The notes beneath the pieces were generated by a model, which had not been told where the DNA came from, searched no databases, and saw only the letters and a program-made list of their open reading frames with translations. This document shows positions 35,363 through 49,363 of a DNA stretch of 64,000 nt, one piece after another; the first letter of the stretch is position 1, and each line of letters starts with the position of its first letter. Both the position numbers and the translations under genes were made by a program. This DNA is from Calycina herbarum (lineage: Eukaryota > Ascomycota > Leotiomycetes > Helotiales > Pezizellaceae). The stretch is from the NCBI GenBank assembly GCA_001414485.1, contig LLEY01000041.1, forward strand, positions 186,001 through 250,000, written 5' to 3'.

Positions 35363-36357
35363 CTACCTCTTCCTTTAACCGAGCCCTCTTTAACTAAGCC
35401 GCTTTGTCTTCCGTAGACATAGAGTCGTTACTCTCTAATTCGCTATAATTGTCTCTTCCTACCTCGTACGTCTCTAGCTATAAAGGAAGAGCTTTTAAAG
35501 GCTCGTCAGCTATTAGATTCGCTAAATAGAATTCTTTTAACATATATAGCGAGTAGGCTACGTAGTAAGCTAGGTACTAGTTAAGGTTCTTATCGTAGCT
35601 CTTCTACTTTAGTTAGTAATAAAGAGACTTCTATCACGTCTTACTTATAAGTACTTCCTTAACCTCCTATTCTTCTTCTTTATCGACGATAATTAGTAGA
35701 GGTAGCGTACTTACTTATCTAAGTAGAAGATCGTCTAAAGCTTTTTATAACTTCTCTAGTACGAAGATAGAATAGACTCTAATAGAGGATAGTAACTAGA
35801 GTCTAAAAGCAGAGCTAACTTTCTTAAGAATCTTAAAAGATCTAGCTATCTAGTAGTCTAACTTCTGGCTAGGTCTTTATATATTCTAGTTCTTTATAGT
35901 AATAAAAACTATATTATTAACTCTAAAGTCTACTTCTCGTCTATGTCTATTCACGTTCTATTCTTTCTTTTCTTAAGCTTTTACTATATTCGCTTAGCTA
36001 ACGTCTAGTACTTCTTAAAGAGTCTTTATAACTATTATAGCTTCTTCTTATAATAGCCTCTCTTATATAGTCGAGAGTCTAGACGTATACTAGTTAAAAG
36101 ACGTTCTTAGTAAGTAGCTCTTTTATAATTCGAATAGAGATATTCTAATAGTACTATAAGATAGTATAAGCTAAGCGTAGTCTATTATTAGAAGTAGCTC
36201 TGACTAATTATTCTAGTAGTAATTTATATATAGCTATAAGCGCTAATCTAGGTACTAGTTTATAATTTTAGTTTATCTATCTATCTAAGCGTGATTTATA
36301 GTCGAAAGTCGGAGCTAGATACTAAGGATTCGTGTAAATTCTTACTAGAGAGTAGAG

Positions 36358-36820
36358 TGTCACGAATCACGTGTCAGCACGTGACGAAGTGAAGTCCAGG
36401 CGACGCTCTAATAGGACGAGTACTATTTATAACCTTAGAAGGAAGAAAGGATTAGATATAGTAAGACATGTAATCCTGGGATCTTATTACAGTTATATTA
36501 TATAACTCGACTAGGGGTAGTCAGGTAATAGAGTCTAGTTTTAAGAAGCCCTGGAAATAAAGTCGGACTCTATCTTCGAGACTCCTACTAAGCAGGACTC
36601 TAAATATAGACGAAGGTTCTATATAAGACTAGCATATCTACTATTAGATAGGAGCTTCGTACTTAACTTTAGTTATTAATCTTATTATCTTATTTAATAT
36701 CTTTAATATAAGTAACGAGTTTACTTCTAAGTAAATAACCTAGTATATCTATACTTCTTACTTATATACTAACCTTTAAGACTTAGTTATCTTTATTTAG
36801 TTCGTTTAAGTTTCGTTATA
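36358..36820 (+). repeat. 5' LTR of element B
   Basis: 463 bp, starts TGTCACGAATCACGTG and ends TTTCGTTATA (RIP form of ...TTACA). Same length as the 3' LTR. Confidence 0.9.
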
Positions 36821-39800
36821 CTTTAAGTACCTGCTTAGAAGTTCAGTTGCTATAGCTCTAGTAACCCCTGCTATAGTAGCTAGTCTAAATACTAGTCGAG
36901 TCAACGTCGTAGGAATATCTAGAAGTATAACCGAAAGGACACCTGCTGATATATAGTTAACTAGGAACGACGATAATATTAGTATACTAGACGCCTCTAA
37001 GCTCTACAAGGTCGAACCACTTAAGTCTATTAAAGTTAAGATACTAGATATATATTATAAGAAGTAAAAGGAACTTAACTTATTCCTTTTCTAGATAGAT
37101 ATCTACTTTAACTTTAACTCTAACAAGTTTAAAGGTAATTATAACTTACGAACTATCTTTACTATCTCTTACCTTAGAGGAGTAGTATTAGAATAGGCCT
37201 AGCTATACTTAGAAGACTTCTTTAAGAATAAGAATAAAGATAGAAAGATAGAATTAACTAAGATTATATTTAAATCTTAGAAAGGATTTAAGGTAACTAT
37301 TAGGAAAGTTTTTAGAGACTTTAATACAATCTAAATAGCTATATATAAGCTTTTAGAATTATACTAGACTAGATTAGTAATAGATTATACTAATAAATTT
37401 CAATATTATAGAACAAAGTTAGAATAGGATACTATTACTCTTATAAAACTCTTTTATAAAGGATTAAAGGTATATATTTATAAGGAAATAGCTAAGTAGA
37501 ATATATAGTTCTTAACTATTATAAGTATAATTAAGGAAGTTGTCTAGCTAGATAACTGCTTATATAAATTTAGAAAGAGTAACTCTAGGTATAGGGAAAA
37601 GAGTAAAGAGTTAGGAAAGTAGAAGCACTCTTATACTAATAAACATAGTAAGGAGATAAACACTACGTAGAAGAAAACCTTTTTAAAGAAAGAAGGACTT
37701 TCTTAGAAGGAGCGAAATCGTTAATATAAGTAGAACTTATATTATAACTATAGCCTTCTAAGTTATAGAGTAAATAAGTATAGTAAGAAGAAAGACTTTA
37801 AGAGAAAGAAATAAATTAATACTACTATTTAATAATAGGTAGCTTTAACTAATTATATTAAACTTATAAATAAGGAGCTTAAAGTACGAGGATATAGAAC
37901 CTAGATTGAAAATAATAAAGGAATTAGTAGTATATAAGACACTAATAATAATAGGGATCTACTTCTTAAAGAATATTATAATATATAATTAGTAATAGAA
38001 TCCAAGTAACCTCTTTAAGTAAAATACGAATTACTACTATTAACTAGTTCTTTAGAGATATTAGACTTATCTTCTAGTTTAAAAGGAGAAATAAGAAATA
38101 AAGACTCTAAAGTTAGAGAAACTTAGGCTTTCCTTAAGACCTTTAAATAAGGAAATTAATAAGTATATATTAATAACTAGAAACTAGATTTCTAAAGTCC
38201 TTATATAATATAAGGAGTTAACCTAACTATCTTAATAATATATATAGTTATAAGTAATAACTCTAAAATAATAACTCTAGTTAGCCTAATTACTAGACAG
38301 AAAACTATTAAAGAGAAAGAACTAGAATATAAATAATAACTAGTTAAAAAACCTAGTTACTCTAAAGTAGAGAATATATAAAGAATATATAATATTTTAG
38401 ATAAAGTTAGTATATAGACATAGTAAGTTCTAATAGGATTTAAGAGACGAATTAAAACCCCTTTCCTTAGAACACTACCCAAAGATGTTATACTAAAGGA
38501 ATTTAAGTAATATATCATAGTTATATTAATTAGAAATAATAGGCTAGTATTTAAAAAATACGACTTATAATAACTATTTAGTATACTATTCTAGGAACAA
38601 AGGGAGCTCGATATTATAAAATAGGCTAAAACGGAACTAGAAGAATTATACTATCTATTAATAAGAGAACTATAGTTTATAAAAACAGTTTAAGAAATAA
38701 TAGTATAATAGATATAATATAAACTAAGTCTAACCTTAGACTAGTTATTATAGAAACGGTTTAAAAGAATATTACTAGAACCTACTAGAATAGTAGAATA
38801 TTATCAGATATATGAAGTAGTATCTTCAGATAAAGAAGGAGTAGTATTCTTTCCTTAGTCCTAGATCTAAGCAGTTAAGGAAAAGAATTTAAGAGACTAT
38901 ATATTTAAGGTTTATTATATAAAGCTAGAGATAAGTATACTAGAGACTACTTTAGATTATCTATATATAGGAGAACTATAGTCTATAAAAGCTATTTTAG
39001 AAACTAGTTATAAATAGATCTAATATAATTATAAATAAACACTAAAGCAATTTATAAGAGGAATTCTTAAAACTATAGTAATCGTAGAATATAGATTAGT
39101 ATATAAGGTAGTATATACTAATAGAGAAAGAGTAAGATTCTTTCTATAGTATAAGAATAAGAAGAGAAAGAATTATAATTAAGAAAATTAATCTTTCAAA
39201 GTCTAATATATTAAAGTAAAACTAAACACTACTTTAAGAGAAAGATAGTTAGTAATAACTACTAAAATAAAAGAGAAAAAGTTATAAGTTATAATAGACT
39301 TAGGAGTAATAGGTAACTTTATCTCTCTAATAGCTTAGGAAAAGCTAAACGTTCTAATTAAAAAGATAAGACTATATTAACTAGAAGTAGTTAATAGAAT
39401 AGATGTTATATATTAAAATAGGATTATTAATTAGTAAACTATTCTAATAAAAGTTAATATTAAAAGATACTACTTAGATATATAATTCGATATTATTAAA
39501 ATAGGAAGTAAAGAAGTAATACTTAGTATACTATAGATTTAGGAACATAATCTAGAAATTAACTAGAAAGCTAGAATAATAACTTTTAGTTAATATAAAT
39601 ATAAGAGTTTACGTTTATAACTTTAAGACTAGAACGAGGTTAGCGCTACCTCTTCCTAAGCGCTAGGACACCTTGCCTAGGGTCCTCTATAGGTTAGTAA
39701 GAAAGCTAATAACGAAATACCTATGTAGTATAGAGAATTTAAAGCTTTGTTCAAAAACTTAGAAGACTTGTAAGCTTTACTAGAACATCGCTTATAGGAT

Positions 39801-42800
39801 TATAAGATTAAACTAAAAGAGAGTTATTACCTCTTAAAGTAGAAGCTTCGGTTATATAACTAGAAAAGTCTATAGAGAATAGAAAGTTATATAAAAGAAG
39901 GTATTAAGAAGGGATATATTAGAAGATCTAAGTTGCTAATTACCTTAAATATACTTATTATTAAGAAAAAAGATAACCTAGAAAGGAGAGTATATATTAA
40001 TTACTAAGAAGTAAATCATACTACGGTTAAGAACGCTTATCCGCTACTACTTAGCTAATACTTATAGGATAAGTTAAGTAAGATAGTATAGTTTATAAAA
40101 CTAGATTAATAAAACGCCTATAGACTTATATAAATAAAAGTCGGAGACGAATAGAAGATAGTATTTACTTTACTATCAGGTCTTTATAAATATACAGTTA
40201 TACTATTTAGACTCTATAACATACTAGCTATATATTAGAGATAAAATAATAATATTTTAAAAGATCTTCTAAGAGTAATAGTAATTTATTACCTAGATAA
40301 TATCTTAATTTTCTTAGAAAAAGAAGAAGAATATAAGAGATATATTAAAGAAGTTTTATAATAACTTATAAAAGTAAACTCTTAGTTAAAACTCTTAAAA
40401 TATAAGTTTAGAGTAACTTAGACACTTTTCCTAGGATAGGTATTTAGCCTAGGAAAAATAGAAATAGATCTAGTAAAGATCTAAGATATCTTAAACTAGA
40501 AGTTACTAGAAAATATAAAAGATATATAGTCTTTTCTTAGATTTATAAACTTTTACTATCTATTTATCTAAGACTATATAAAGATTACTAAACTAATATC
40601 AGTACTAGTTAAGAAGACTATTAAGTTTATATAGAATAAATAAGTAGAGAATACTTTTTAAAAAATTAAAGCAAAGTTTATAGAAAAACCTATTCTATAC
40701 GATTTTAACGTAGATAAACCTAGTATAATCGAAATAGACGCCTTAGATATAGTAGTAGATACGATTTACCTATAACTAAATAATAAGAGAAAACTTATAT
40801 CTATTATATATTATTCTAAAATATTTAACCTAGTATAATAAAACTATAGTATCTTTAATAAAGAATTGCTTACTATAGTATTAGCCTTAGAATACTAGAG
40901 AATTTATTTATAGCTAGTAAAATACTAAGTTATAGTTTTATCTAACTACGAAAACCTTAAAATATTTATAATAACTAAGAAACTTATAATAAGACAATTA
41001 GCTAGATAGTTAGAGATATTAGAAGAATTTAATATTATTATTTAATATATAAAGAGAACGTTAAATACTTAAGCTAATACTCTTAGCTAGAAACCTAGAT
41101 ATAAGGGAAATAAAGAGTATAAGAAGATTATAATCTTAAAAACTCTTAAGAATAGAGACTTAGTACCTACTATATACGAGATAGTAGTAATAAATAATAT
41201 CTAGATAGATAAGATTTAGAATATATACAAAGGTTATAACTAGTATATAAAAGGAAAGCTATAGGTTCCTAGTTTATATACTAAGGAGTTTATATAGGAA
41301 TACTACGCTATACCTACTTACGGCTACTAAGGAATTCGTAGAACTCTTTAGAGAATAAGATAATACTACTATATTAATTAGTTATCTACGATAGTTAAGA
41401 AAGTAATAGTAGAATAAAATACCTATACTAAGAATAAGGCTTCCTACTATACTTCTTATAGACAGATAAACACTACTCTAATACTATAGATACCTTAGAA
41501 ATTAATATCTATAGATTTTATTATTAAATTACTAAAATCTAAAGATCTAATAACAGGAGTTAAGTATAACACGATTCTAATTATTATAGAACGACTTATA
41601 AAGTATATAATTCTAATAGTATATATAGAATTAAGTATAGCTAAGGAATTAGTATTTATATTTCTTAGAGAAGTAGTCTTAAGATATAGACTATCTAAAG
41701 AAATACTCTTAGATAGAGATAAGCTCTTTACCTTGAAATTTTAAATTACTCTTATAGAACGATTAGGTATAAAAAGAAAGCTCTCTATAGCTTTTTACTC
41801 TTAAATAAATAAAGGAAATAAATAGATAAATTAAGTAGTTAAAATATACCTTCGTTGTTATATAAACTACTAGTAAGACAACTAGGTAAAACTGCTACTC
41901 TTAATATAGTTTGCTTATAATAGTTTAGTAATAGAAATAACACTTATTATACTATTCTATACTAACTTTAGATATAAATTATTAGTATATCGAGAACCGC
42001 TGTCTACGACTATTAATAACTAACTTACTTATATTTACGTCTCAAAAATTAAAAGTCTATATAAGGAACTTATAGAGGATTTGTAATTTATAGCTGAAAG
42101 AAATATATACTACTATAATAAACGATGTAGTTAGGAGCTAACGCTAAAAGAGGAAGATAAAGTCTACTTAGTACGAAAAAATATTAATATAAAAAGACTA
42201 AGTAATAAACTAGATTATAAAAAACTTAGACTATTTAAAATTAAACGAGTTAAGAGACCTTTAAATTATAAACTAGCGCTACTAAAGATAATAAATATCT
42301 ACCTAGTATTCTATATATCCTTACTTAAACCAGTACTACTAGGAGCACCACTAGCTCTACTTATAGAAATTCAACTAGTAAACTTAAACGCTAAATACGA
42401 AGTTAAGAGGATTCTTAACTATAAACTTATTAGAGGATAAGTTAAGTATCTAATTAAATAGTTAGATTACCTATACTTAGAAAACATATAGGAAATAAAA
42501 AGCAACCTTAACTATTATTTAAGGGAACTTTAGAAGTTCTACTAATAAAACCTAGAGCTGCCTAGAACTCAGGACCAGGGTTAGACAGAGACATATTATT
42601 AGAAAGTACCTGTTTAACGAAAGAAGCTATCTCAAAAACAGGAAACTAGGAAGAAGAGGACTTAGGAGGAGGACTTGAAGGAGGAGGACTCGGAGGAGTA
42701 ATAGGGAATCGTTTATATATAGAGCTAAAGAAAAATCGATATATAGGTTTTCAAGGCCTAGGGATAGGAACGATAAGATAGCTAGGGCTATTATAAGACC

Positions 42801-43060
42801 TTTTCAACCGAATATACTTAGAACAGCGAGAAGATTTAGAGAGCTCTAGGAAGTATTAATAGGACTGTTTATAATAAAAAGAACAAGTCTTAGCTAGACG
42901 TTATATAGATTCGATCCGTATAGTAAGAGCTAAACACTCTTTTCGTTTAGTATATAAAGAGGATATATTTTATATATAAAGAAAGGTCGATACCTTTCTA
43001 ATAAATATATTTTAGGTTTATATTCTAGTATAAGAACACGCTAGGCTAAGAAGGGGATAG

Positions 43061-43523
43061 TATTACAAATCACGTGTTAGCACGTAACGAAGTAAAGTCT
43101 AGGCGACGCTCTAATAGAACAAGCACTATTTATAACCTTAGAAGAAAGAAAGGATTAGATGTAATAGGATATATAATCCTAGGATCTTATTACGGTTATA
43201 TTACGTGACTTAGCTAGGGGTAGTTAGGTAATAGAGTCTAGTTTTAAGTAGCTCTAGAAATAGAGTTAGACTCTATCTTTAGAACTCCTGCTAAGTAGGA
43301 CTCTAAACATAGACGAAGGTTCTATATAAGACTGGCACGTCTGCTATTAGATAGGAGCTTCGTACTTAACTTTAGTTATTAATCTTATTATCTTGTTTAA
43401 CATCTTTGATATAAGTAACGAGTTCACTTCTAAGTAAACAACCCGGCGTATCTGTACTTCTTACCTATATACTAACCTTCGAGACTTAGTTATCTTTGTT
43501 TAGTTCGTTTGAGTTTCGTTATA
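43061..43523 (+). repeat. 3' LTR of element B
   Basis: 463 bp, starts TATTACAAATCACGTG, directly after the polypurine tract. It keeps several C and G bases that the 5' LTR has lost and vice versa, so the two were mutated separately. Confidence 0.9.
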
Positions 43524-46500
43524 TAGAGATAAACTAAGAGCCTCTATTAGAGATAATACTCTCTAGGATTCTATAGTATTATAATATATACTATAAGTAT
43601 AGCTTAGCTATCTACTTAGCTATTACTTCCTTTTAGTATAGAATAGAGATAGATTATTTAGATAATTAGTTAATAACTATAAATACGTTATTAAAGCTAT
43701 ACTTATTAGCTAAGAAGGATTTAAAGTCTATTACTACGTGTTACTATATATATAATAGAACTAGAAGTAGGTGTAGATAACTAAGAGTCTTATCTCTTAG
43801 TATATCTACTCTTCGATATTTATAATAGTTATATATATATTATATAATATTAGACTTTATATTTCGCTAGATATATCTTAAGCGAAGGATCTAGTAGGTC
43901 TTGTCTTATCTAGAGTAGGCTAGTAGTACTTAGTTATATACTTTATAGATTAGGTCTATCTATAAAGTATCGATATCTAGTACTATTAAGCAGCTTTGAT
44001 AAAGTAGTAGATCTTTCTCTAAAACGTATAAAGAGTCTTCGTCGTTCTTAGCTTATAATCGTAAAGCTTAAAGTATCTTAGTATTCTTATTTGCTTTATA
44101 GATTCGTTTAAAGAGCGTAAGAGACTTCTAGAAGTGATCGTCGTCGACTAGAGCTAGTATAATAGAGCTTATTTTAACCTTAAGATCTTTAAGTACTTCT
44201 ATATTAATCTATTCTTTTGTTAAGAGCGTATAGGTCTAGTATTATTCTTTCAGCTTCTTCTAAGTCTATAATTCGTCTGTCTTTCTATTCTCCTTTCTAG
44301 AATAGTATATTACTATAAAGTAGTATTTAGCTAAAGCTTTAGCCTATCTAGCTTAACGTATAGTAAGCTGCTTAGTTATTATAAAGTACTCGAGTACTTT
44401 ATAGTTAATATAAATATAAACCTTCTTATATATACTTTATAATTCTAGTCTCTATTCTATAAGTAAGTATATAATTATAAGTATCTCTTTATTATAAATT
44501 TCGTAATTATACTTAGCTAAGGATATAACCTTACTAAAGTAAGCTACTAGGTACTATTCGCTGTCTACTTACTATTATTATAGTATTCTAGCGATTATTC
44601 TATCTAAGACGTCTGTCTTAATTATTATAAAAAGCTCTAAAGAGTAATAGTAAAGGACTAGAGCTGTTATAAGATATTTCTTTAGCTTCTTAAAAGCGTT
44701 TTAATAGCTTTTGTCGAAGTTAAAGAGTATATTATTCTTTATAAGACGTATAAGTGGTTTTATAATAATTCTATAATTCTATATAAACCTCTAGTAGAAG
44801 CTATAAAAGCCTAGAAAGCTCTAGACGCTTTTTACTATATCTAGTACTTACTAATTCTAGACTACTATAACTTTTTCTAGATCTACTTTAATACTATCAG
44901 TTCTAATAATAAAGCTAAGATATTTTATCTTCTTAATATTAAATTCGTATTTCTTAATATCTACTTATAAGCTAGTATCTCGTAGTTACTAGAGGACTTT
45001 TTATATATATTTCTTATACTCTAATACGTTTAAAAAATAGATAAGAATATTATCTAAGTAAGTAGAGTAGAAATCGTTTAAATAGTTAAAAAGTACGTCG
45101 TTTATATACTACTAGTATATAAATAGTCTATTTATAAGTCTAAAGAGTAGAACCTTATACTTATATATTCTATAACGTATATAGAAAGTAGTTAGTTCTT
45201 TAGAATTAGGATCTATTCGTAGATAATAGAAAGCTTAGTAGATATTAAGTTTTGTAAATATATAAGCTTAACTAATATAGGCTAGTGTTTTATTAATAAG
45301 AGAGAGTAGATAATAGTCTTTTTAAGTAAGGTTTTTAAGCTTTTAGAAGTCGATATAAAAGTGTAATCTTCTGTCTACCTTCTTAATAAATAGTACTAGA
45401 GTAGTAAAAGAGAACTAGCTATACTCTATAAATCTCTTATAAAAGTTATCTAAGATATATTCCTTTATAGTAAGTAGCTCTTTAGTTAATATCTTATATA
45501 GTAGAGAATATCTAAGAGTATCTGTTCCTTCTAGCTGTATTTTATAGTTATAATATTAGTAAGATAGTAGAGTATTTAAAGCTTCTTTTAAGAATATATC
45601 TATAAAATCTATATACTTCTCTAGAACCTCTAGTATTACTATATAATCCTCTTCTTATCTAACTATAATACTATTAATCTTATATAAGCTAGTAGTAAAC
45701 ATCTTACTATCTTTCTAAAGTAAATAATAGTATATTCCTACTATAGATATAGTAGAGATACTAATTATTATAGAAGGTTCTTACTTTAGAAAGAGCTTTC
45801 GTCGATAGACTAAGGTAAGTACTTTCTTAGATAATCTCTTAAGTTCCTGTTTTATAATCTAGTATTATACTTATATAGAAGACTAGTAGTTGCTTTCGTA
45901 GATCGTAGGTATATATTCTAGATATTCTATTATACTAAGTTCTAGAATAGACTAGCTATTCTATTTTTATAATTCGTCTACTTCTATTATAAGGTTATAA
46001 GCGTCTGTCTAATTCTAGTAAAAGAGTATAAGGTCCTTAGAACGAATAGCTTCGCGCGAGAGAGAGATAGGCTACTAAGTAGAGAAGTAAGGCTTAAGTT
46101 TCTCTAGTTAGAGTAACTTTTAATAAGTTACGTTAATATTAATATAAAAGTATTTAAAGAATTTTCAGCTGAGAATAACGTTGTATAACCCTAGGTCTAG
46201 TAGAATAAAAGGTATATTAAAGAATTTATAGCTATCTAATATATAATTAGAGAGAAGGTAGTAAGTAGCTTCTCTACTAATCTCTTTATTATATCTACGA
46301 ATCTTTATAAGTATAAGAAGTCTTTCTATTTTAAGTTTATAGAACTTCGCTAAATCGTAGCTGAATTAAGTGTTTATAAAAGAGAATATATTTACTTTAA
46401 AGTTACTAAGAGTAGTAGTTTATATACTATATCTATTAATCGTTATTATACTAGGTAAAGTAAACGCTTTTCTACTAACTAATAACTATAGATTAATCTT

Positions 46501-47789
46501 ATATTTATCTAAGGTAGAGTCTTCTCTTAAGTATAGTCGTTTTCTAACTTAGATCTAGCTTCTTCTTCCTTCTCTAGCTCGCTTAAGTCTACCTTCTTAT
46601 AGACTCTTAGCTATAGACAGGACTTAATATAATAGCTGACTTCTCTATAGTTATAACACGTATTAGTAGAGAGATAAATACTAGCTACGCGAGTAGGAAT
46701 TTCTAGAGAACGTGTAGCTATAGCTGTATTTATAGCTATAGTAGATAGATACTTGCTTATACGCTTTCTATTTTTTTCTTCTATAATATCTCGTAGGTTA
46801 TTATCGACGCTACTAGTAAGAGTGTAAAAGAGGTCTATGTCTCTCTTAGCTTAAAGTCTAATAACTATAAGAGCTTATTAGAGATTAATAGTTAACTTAT
46901 TAAAAAGGTCGTTAATTCTATCTTACTTTAGAGCTCTAGACTCGTCTACTAGCTTCTAGAACTTCGCTCGAAACTCGTAGAACGTCTCTTAAGCTATTCG
47001 TAGCTCTTAGTACTTATAAGCTTTGTTACAAACGTATAAACTAACTATAATATTATAGAGGTAAGCTAGTATCTTATTATAAGTAGTAAATTAGTTATTA
47101 GTATTAAACTTGTATTTTAGGTAAATAAAATCACGTGCTTAGCTAGTAGTAGTACGATATACTAGGTTTATCTTTGCCTTCTTAGACTCGAAGTAGTTAG
47201 TATTAATATATAGTATTACTATAATTTTAGTCTCCTAGGTATTATATATAATCTAGTTATCTTCTATTATAAACGTACGTAGATTCTCTACTTTACTAGT
47301 CTTCTTAGAAGACTAGGTAACCTTTTTAGCTTTAAGCTTTATAAAGGTATATTTATAGCGTATATATATTTCTACTACTTAAGAGATAGATCTAGTATTA
47401 ACTTTAAAGTAGTAGACTTTATCTATAAGAGTAGTTATTATCTAAAGAATTTATTATAAGGTATTATCGACTATAAGAGAAGAAGGTAACTTAGACTTTA
47501 CTACTATAGAGGAGCTAGTAGTAGCCTTGCTAGTAGGTAGAGGTAGTAGCACTATAGCTTAAGAAGAGGTCTTAGTCTTTCGAGAGCTAGTATTAATAGT
47601 AGGTAGTAAAGGTAAAGGTAAAGGTAGAGGCTCTTCGTCCGATTACTTATTAAGCTAGCTAAGAGAGGAGCGTCGTAACTTATTACTATATATAAAGAGA
47701 TTTACTATAAAGTAAATATATATGTTTTCGTTCGTTAGTTCTAGGATATTTATATACCTTCCTAGGTAAGAGTATAAGTTTAGTTTTAG

Positions 47790-47972
47790 TATAACAGCTC
47801 TTTATAAATATACTAAAAGAGATACTTATAGAATAGTACTTATATTCGAAGAAAACTAAACTAAAGAGAGAAGAGGAGAGTTAGTACGCTCTGTCTCTAT
47901 TTATATATACTAAGCGAGACTTCGGTAGAACCTCGACACGTGATCCAGTCGTATATAACTAGGACTGTTATA
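47790..47972 (-). repeat. LTR of element A (right)
   Basis: 183 bp, TATAACAG...CTGTTATA. It is the 5' LTR in the element's own direction. Followed by the CTAGG duplication. Confidence 0.88.
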
Positions 47973-48979
47973 CTAGGGCTATATAGTATATCTAAAAACT
48001 TATATTCTAGAGATATCCGGTTAATAGCTAGTATACGCTTTATAAGAAGTTCTTACTTTTATAATTATAACTTATAAGTTTATATCTAACGAGTTCCTAG
48101 AACTCTTAGTAGAATAACTATATAGAAGTGCTAAAGTATAATAGTATAAAACTTATACTACTAAGAAAGAGATATATAGAAGTACGTTCGAATAGAATAA
48201 TATATAAGAATACTAGGCTCTAATACGAAGGAAAAGACTAAATTAGTCTTTTCTAAAGAGAGAGCGTAAAGGTATCTATATATAAGAAGAGTTAGGCTAT
48301 AATAAAGTAACTGCCGATATAGCTCTAATATTCTAAAACTAAACCTTATACTATAAACCGGTTCCGTATCTACTATATCTACTATTTTATAACTTCCTAT
48401 ACTATAACGTGTTTAGTACTTTTCTCTTAGTAATTCCGATAGTAGGCTCGGCTATTCTACTAATAGTAGGCTAGCTAGCTATTTTATCTCTCTCTCTTTA
48501 AAAAGACTTATTCTCGAGGCTTTACCTTTGAATTATAGTACTATATCAGTATAGTACTATAGGTCTATTAGTATTATTTATTATATAACGTTAGTGCCGA
48601 ATAGAGAGAAGGGTTTTAATTAGCTATCGGTTAAGAATCGAGAAGATATAAAAGCCCTCCTCGAGTTTCTCTTATATAATAATAGTAATAAACAAATAGA
48701 AGAGAATTAATTAGCTGTCGAAAGCGTCTTAGTAGAATATACTAGTATTATTTACTATTATCGTTTAAGAACAAAGAATAATAAACTACGCTAGCTAGTA
48801 TTATCTATATATATTAATAGATAACTCGCCCTCGATTCTAACTTTTCTTTCTCTATTCTTTTTAATAAATAATAACTATATAAGTTATATATATACCTTT
48901 CTATCGAGTATATCTTTATATACTAACGCTTATAGACATATATATATATAATACCTATAATAGTAACGTAAGTTTTCAC
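47973..48979. other. Unidentified RIP-mutated sequence between elements A and D
   Basis: It directly follows the A target site, so 47973 onward was once joined to 35179. On the plus strand from about 48150 to 48330 a frame broken only by TAG reads KTYTTKKEIYRSTFE, then ALIRRKRLN, then GYNKVTADIALIF, which looks like old coding sequence; I cannot name the family. From 48400 to 48979 nothing is recognisable. Confidence 0.45.
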
Positions 48980-49363
48980 TATTACGAATTACGTTATATA
49001 TAATAAGTAGTCTAGACAGCGCTCTAATAGAATAAGATATAATATCTAGGAAATAGAAGATAACACCGGAGAGAATTAGTAATATAAAAGATATTTAGGT
49101 ATTCTAGGATCTTACTATTAGATGACCGTTAGAAGTCACGTGATATATCTCTTTAGATCCTCTCAGAGATCTAAAGAGATCTAGGGATCTAGGCTTATAT
49201 AGAGATCTAGGTAATATAAGAGGTTCTATATATACTAGCACGTCTACTATCTAGATAGAAGCTTCGTACTTAACTTTAGTTATTAATCTTATTATCTTAT
49301 TTAATATCTTTGATATAAGTAACGAGTTCACTTCTAAGTAAATATACTAGTGTATCTGTACTT
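48980..49363 (+). repeat. Truncated 5' LTR of element D
   Basis: Matches the 3' LTR (57594-58057) from its start TATTACGAATTACG to GTATCTGTACTT, then jumps into gag (AAGTCTATTAAAG). The last about 90 bp of the LTR, the primer-binding site and the leader are missing. Confidence 0.82.

Larger units (their letters stand above)
36358..43523 (+). mobile_element. Gypsy element B (chromovirus), RIP-mutated, inserted in element A
   Basis: A complete 7166-bp insertion with the duplication TAGAG at 36353-36357 and 43524-43528. Removing B restores element A, as shown by the uninterrupted copy C near 59.04 kb. Plus-strand order, reading through RIP stops: gag (37.0-37.8 kb) with a degraded zinc knuckle near 37735-37785; protease (IDLGVIGNFIS near 39.3 kb); RT (YYLDNILIFL near 40.28 kb); RNase H; integrase with YGYQGIRRTLQRIRQYYYI near 41.33 kb and SIDFI near 41.5 kb; and a C-terminal chromodomain near 42.39-42.48 kb. 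A polypurine tract AAGAAGGGGATAG directly precedes the 3' LTR. It cannot code for working proteins. Confidence 0.9.
35180..47972 (-). mobile_element. Gypsy element A (chromovirus type), RIP-mutated, split by element B
   Basis: 183-bp LTRs at both ends and the 5-bp target duplication CTAGG (35175-35179 and 47973-47977) define a complete insertion. Without B (36358-43523) it is about 5.6 kb. On the minus strand: gag with a zinc knuckle that has lost Cys and His by RIP (CYNYREVSYYIKSC, about 46610-46660); RT with INDVLFNYLNDFYSTYLDN near 45.0-45.2 kb; RNase H and integrase towards 43.5 kb; and, beyond B, the integrase C-terminus and a chromodomain-like tail at 35.4-36.3 kb. Stops are frequent throughout. 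The second, inverted partial copy C at 58.7-60.2 kb confirms the structure. Confidence 0.88.

Noticed and set aside
46370..46552. 60-codon frame in element A
   Set aside because: Chance frame in AT-rich RIP DNA, opposite in strand to the element's own coding direction.
47973..48400. Remaining integrase part of the copia fragment
   Set aside because: No integrase motif found on the minus strand; the plus strand reads better. Left as unidentified.
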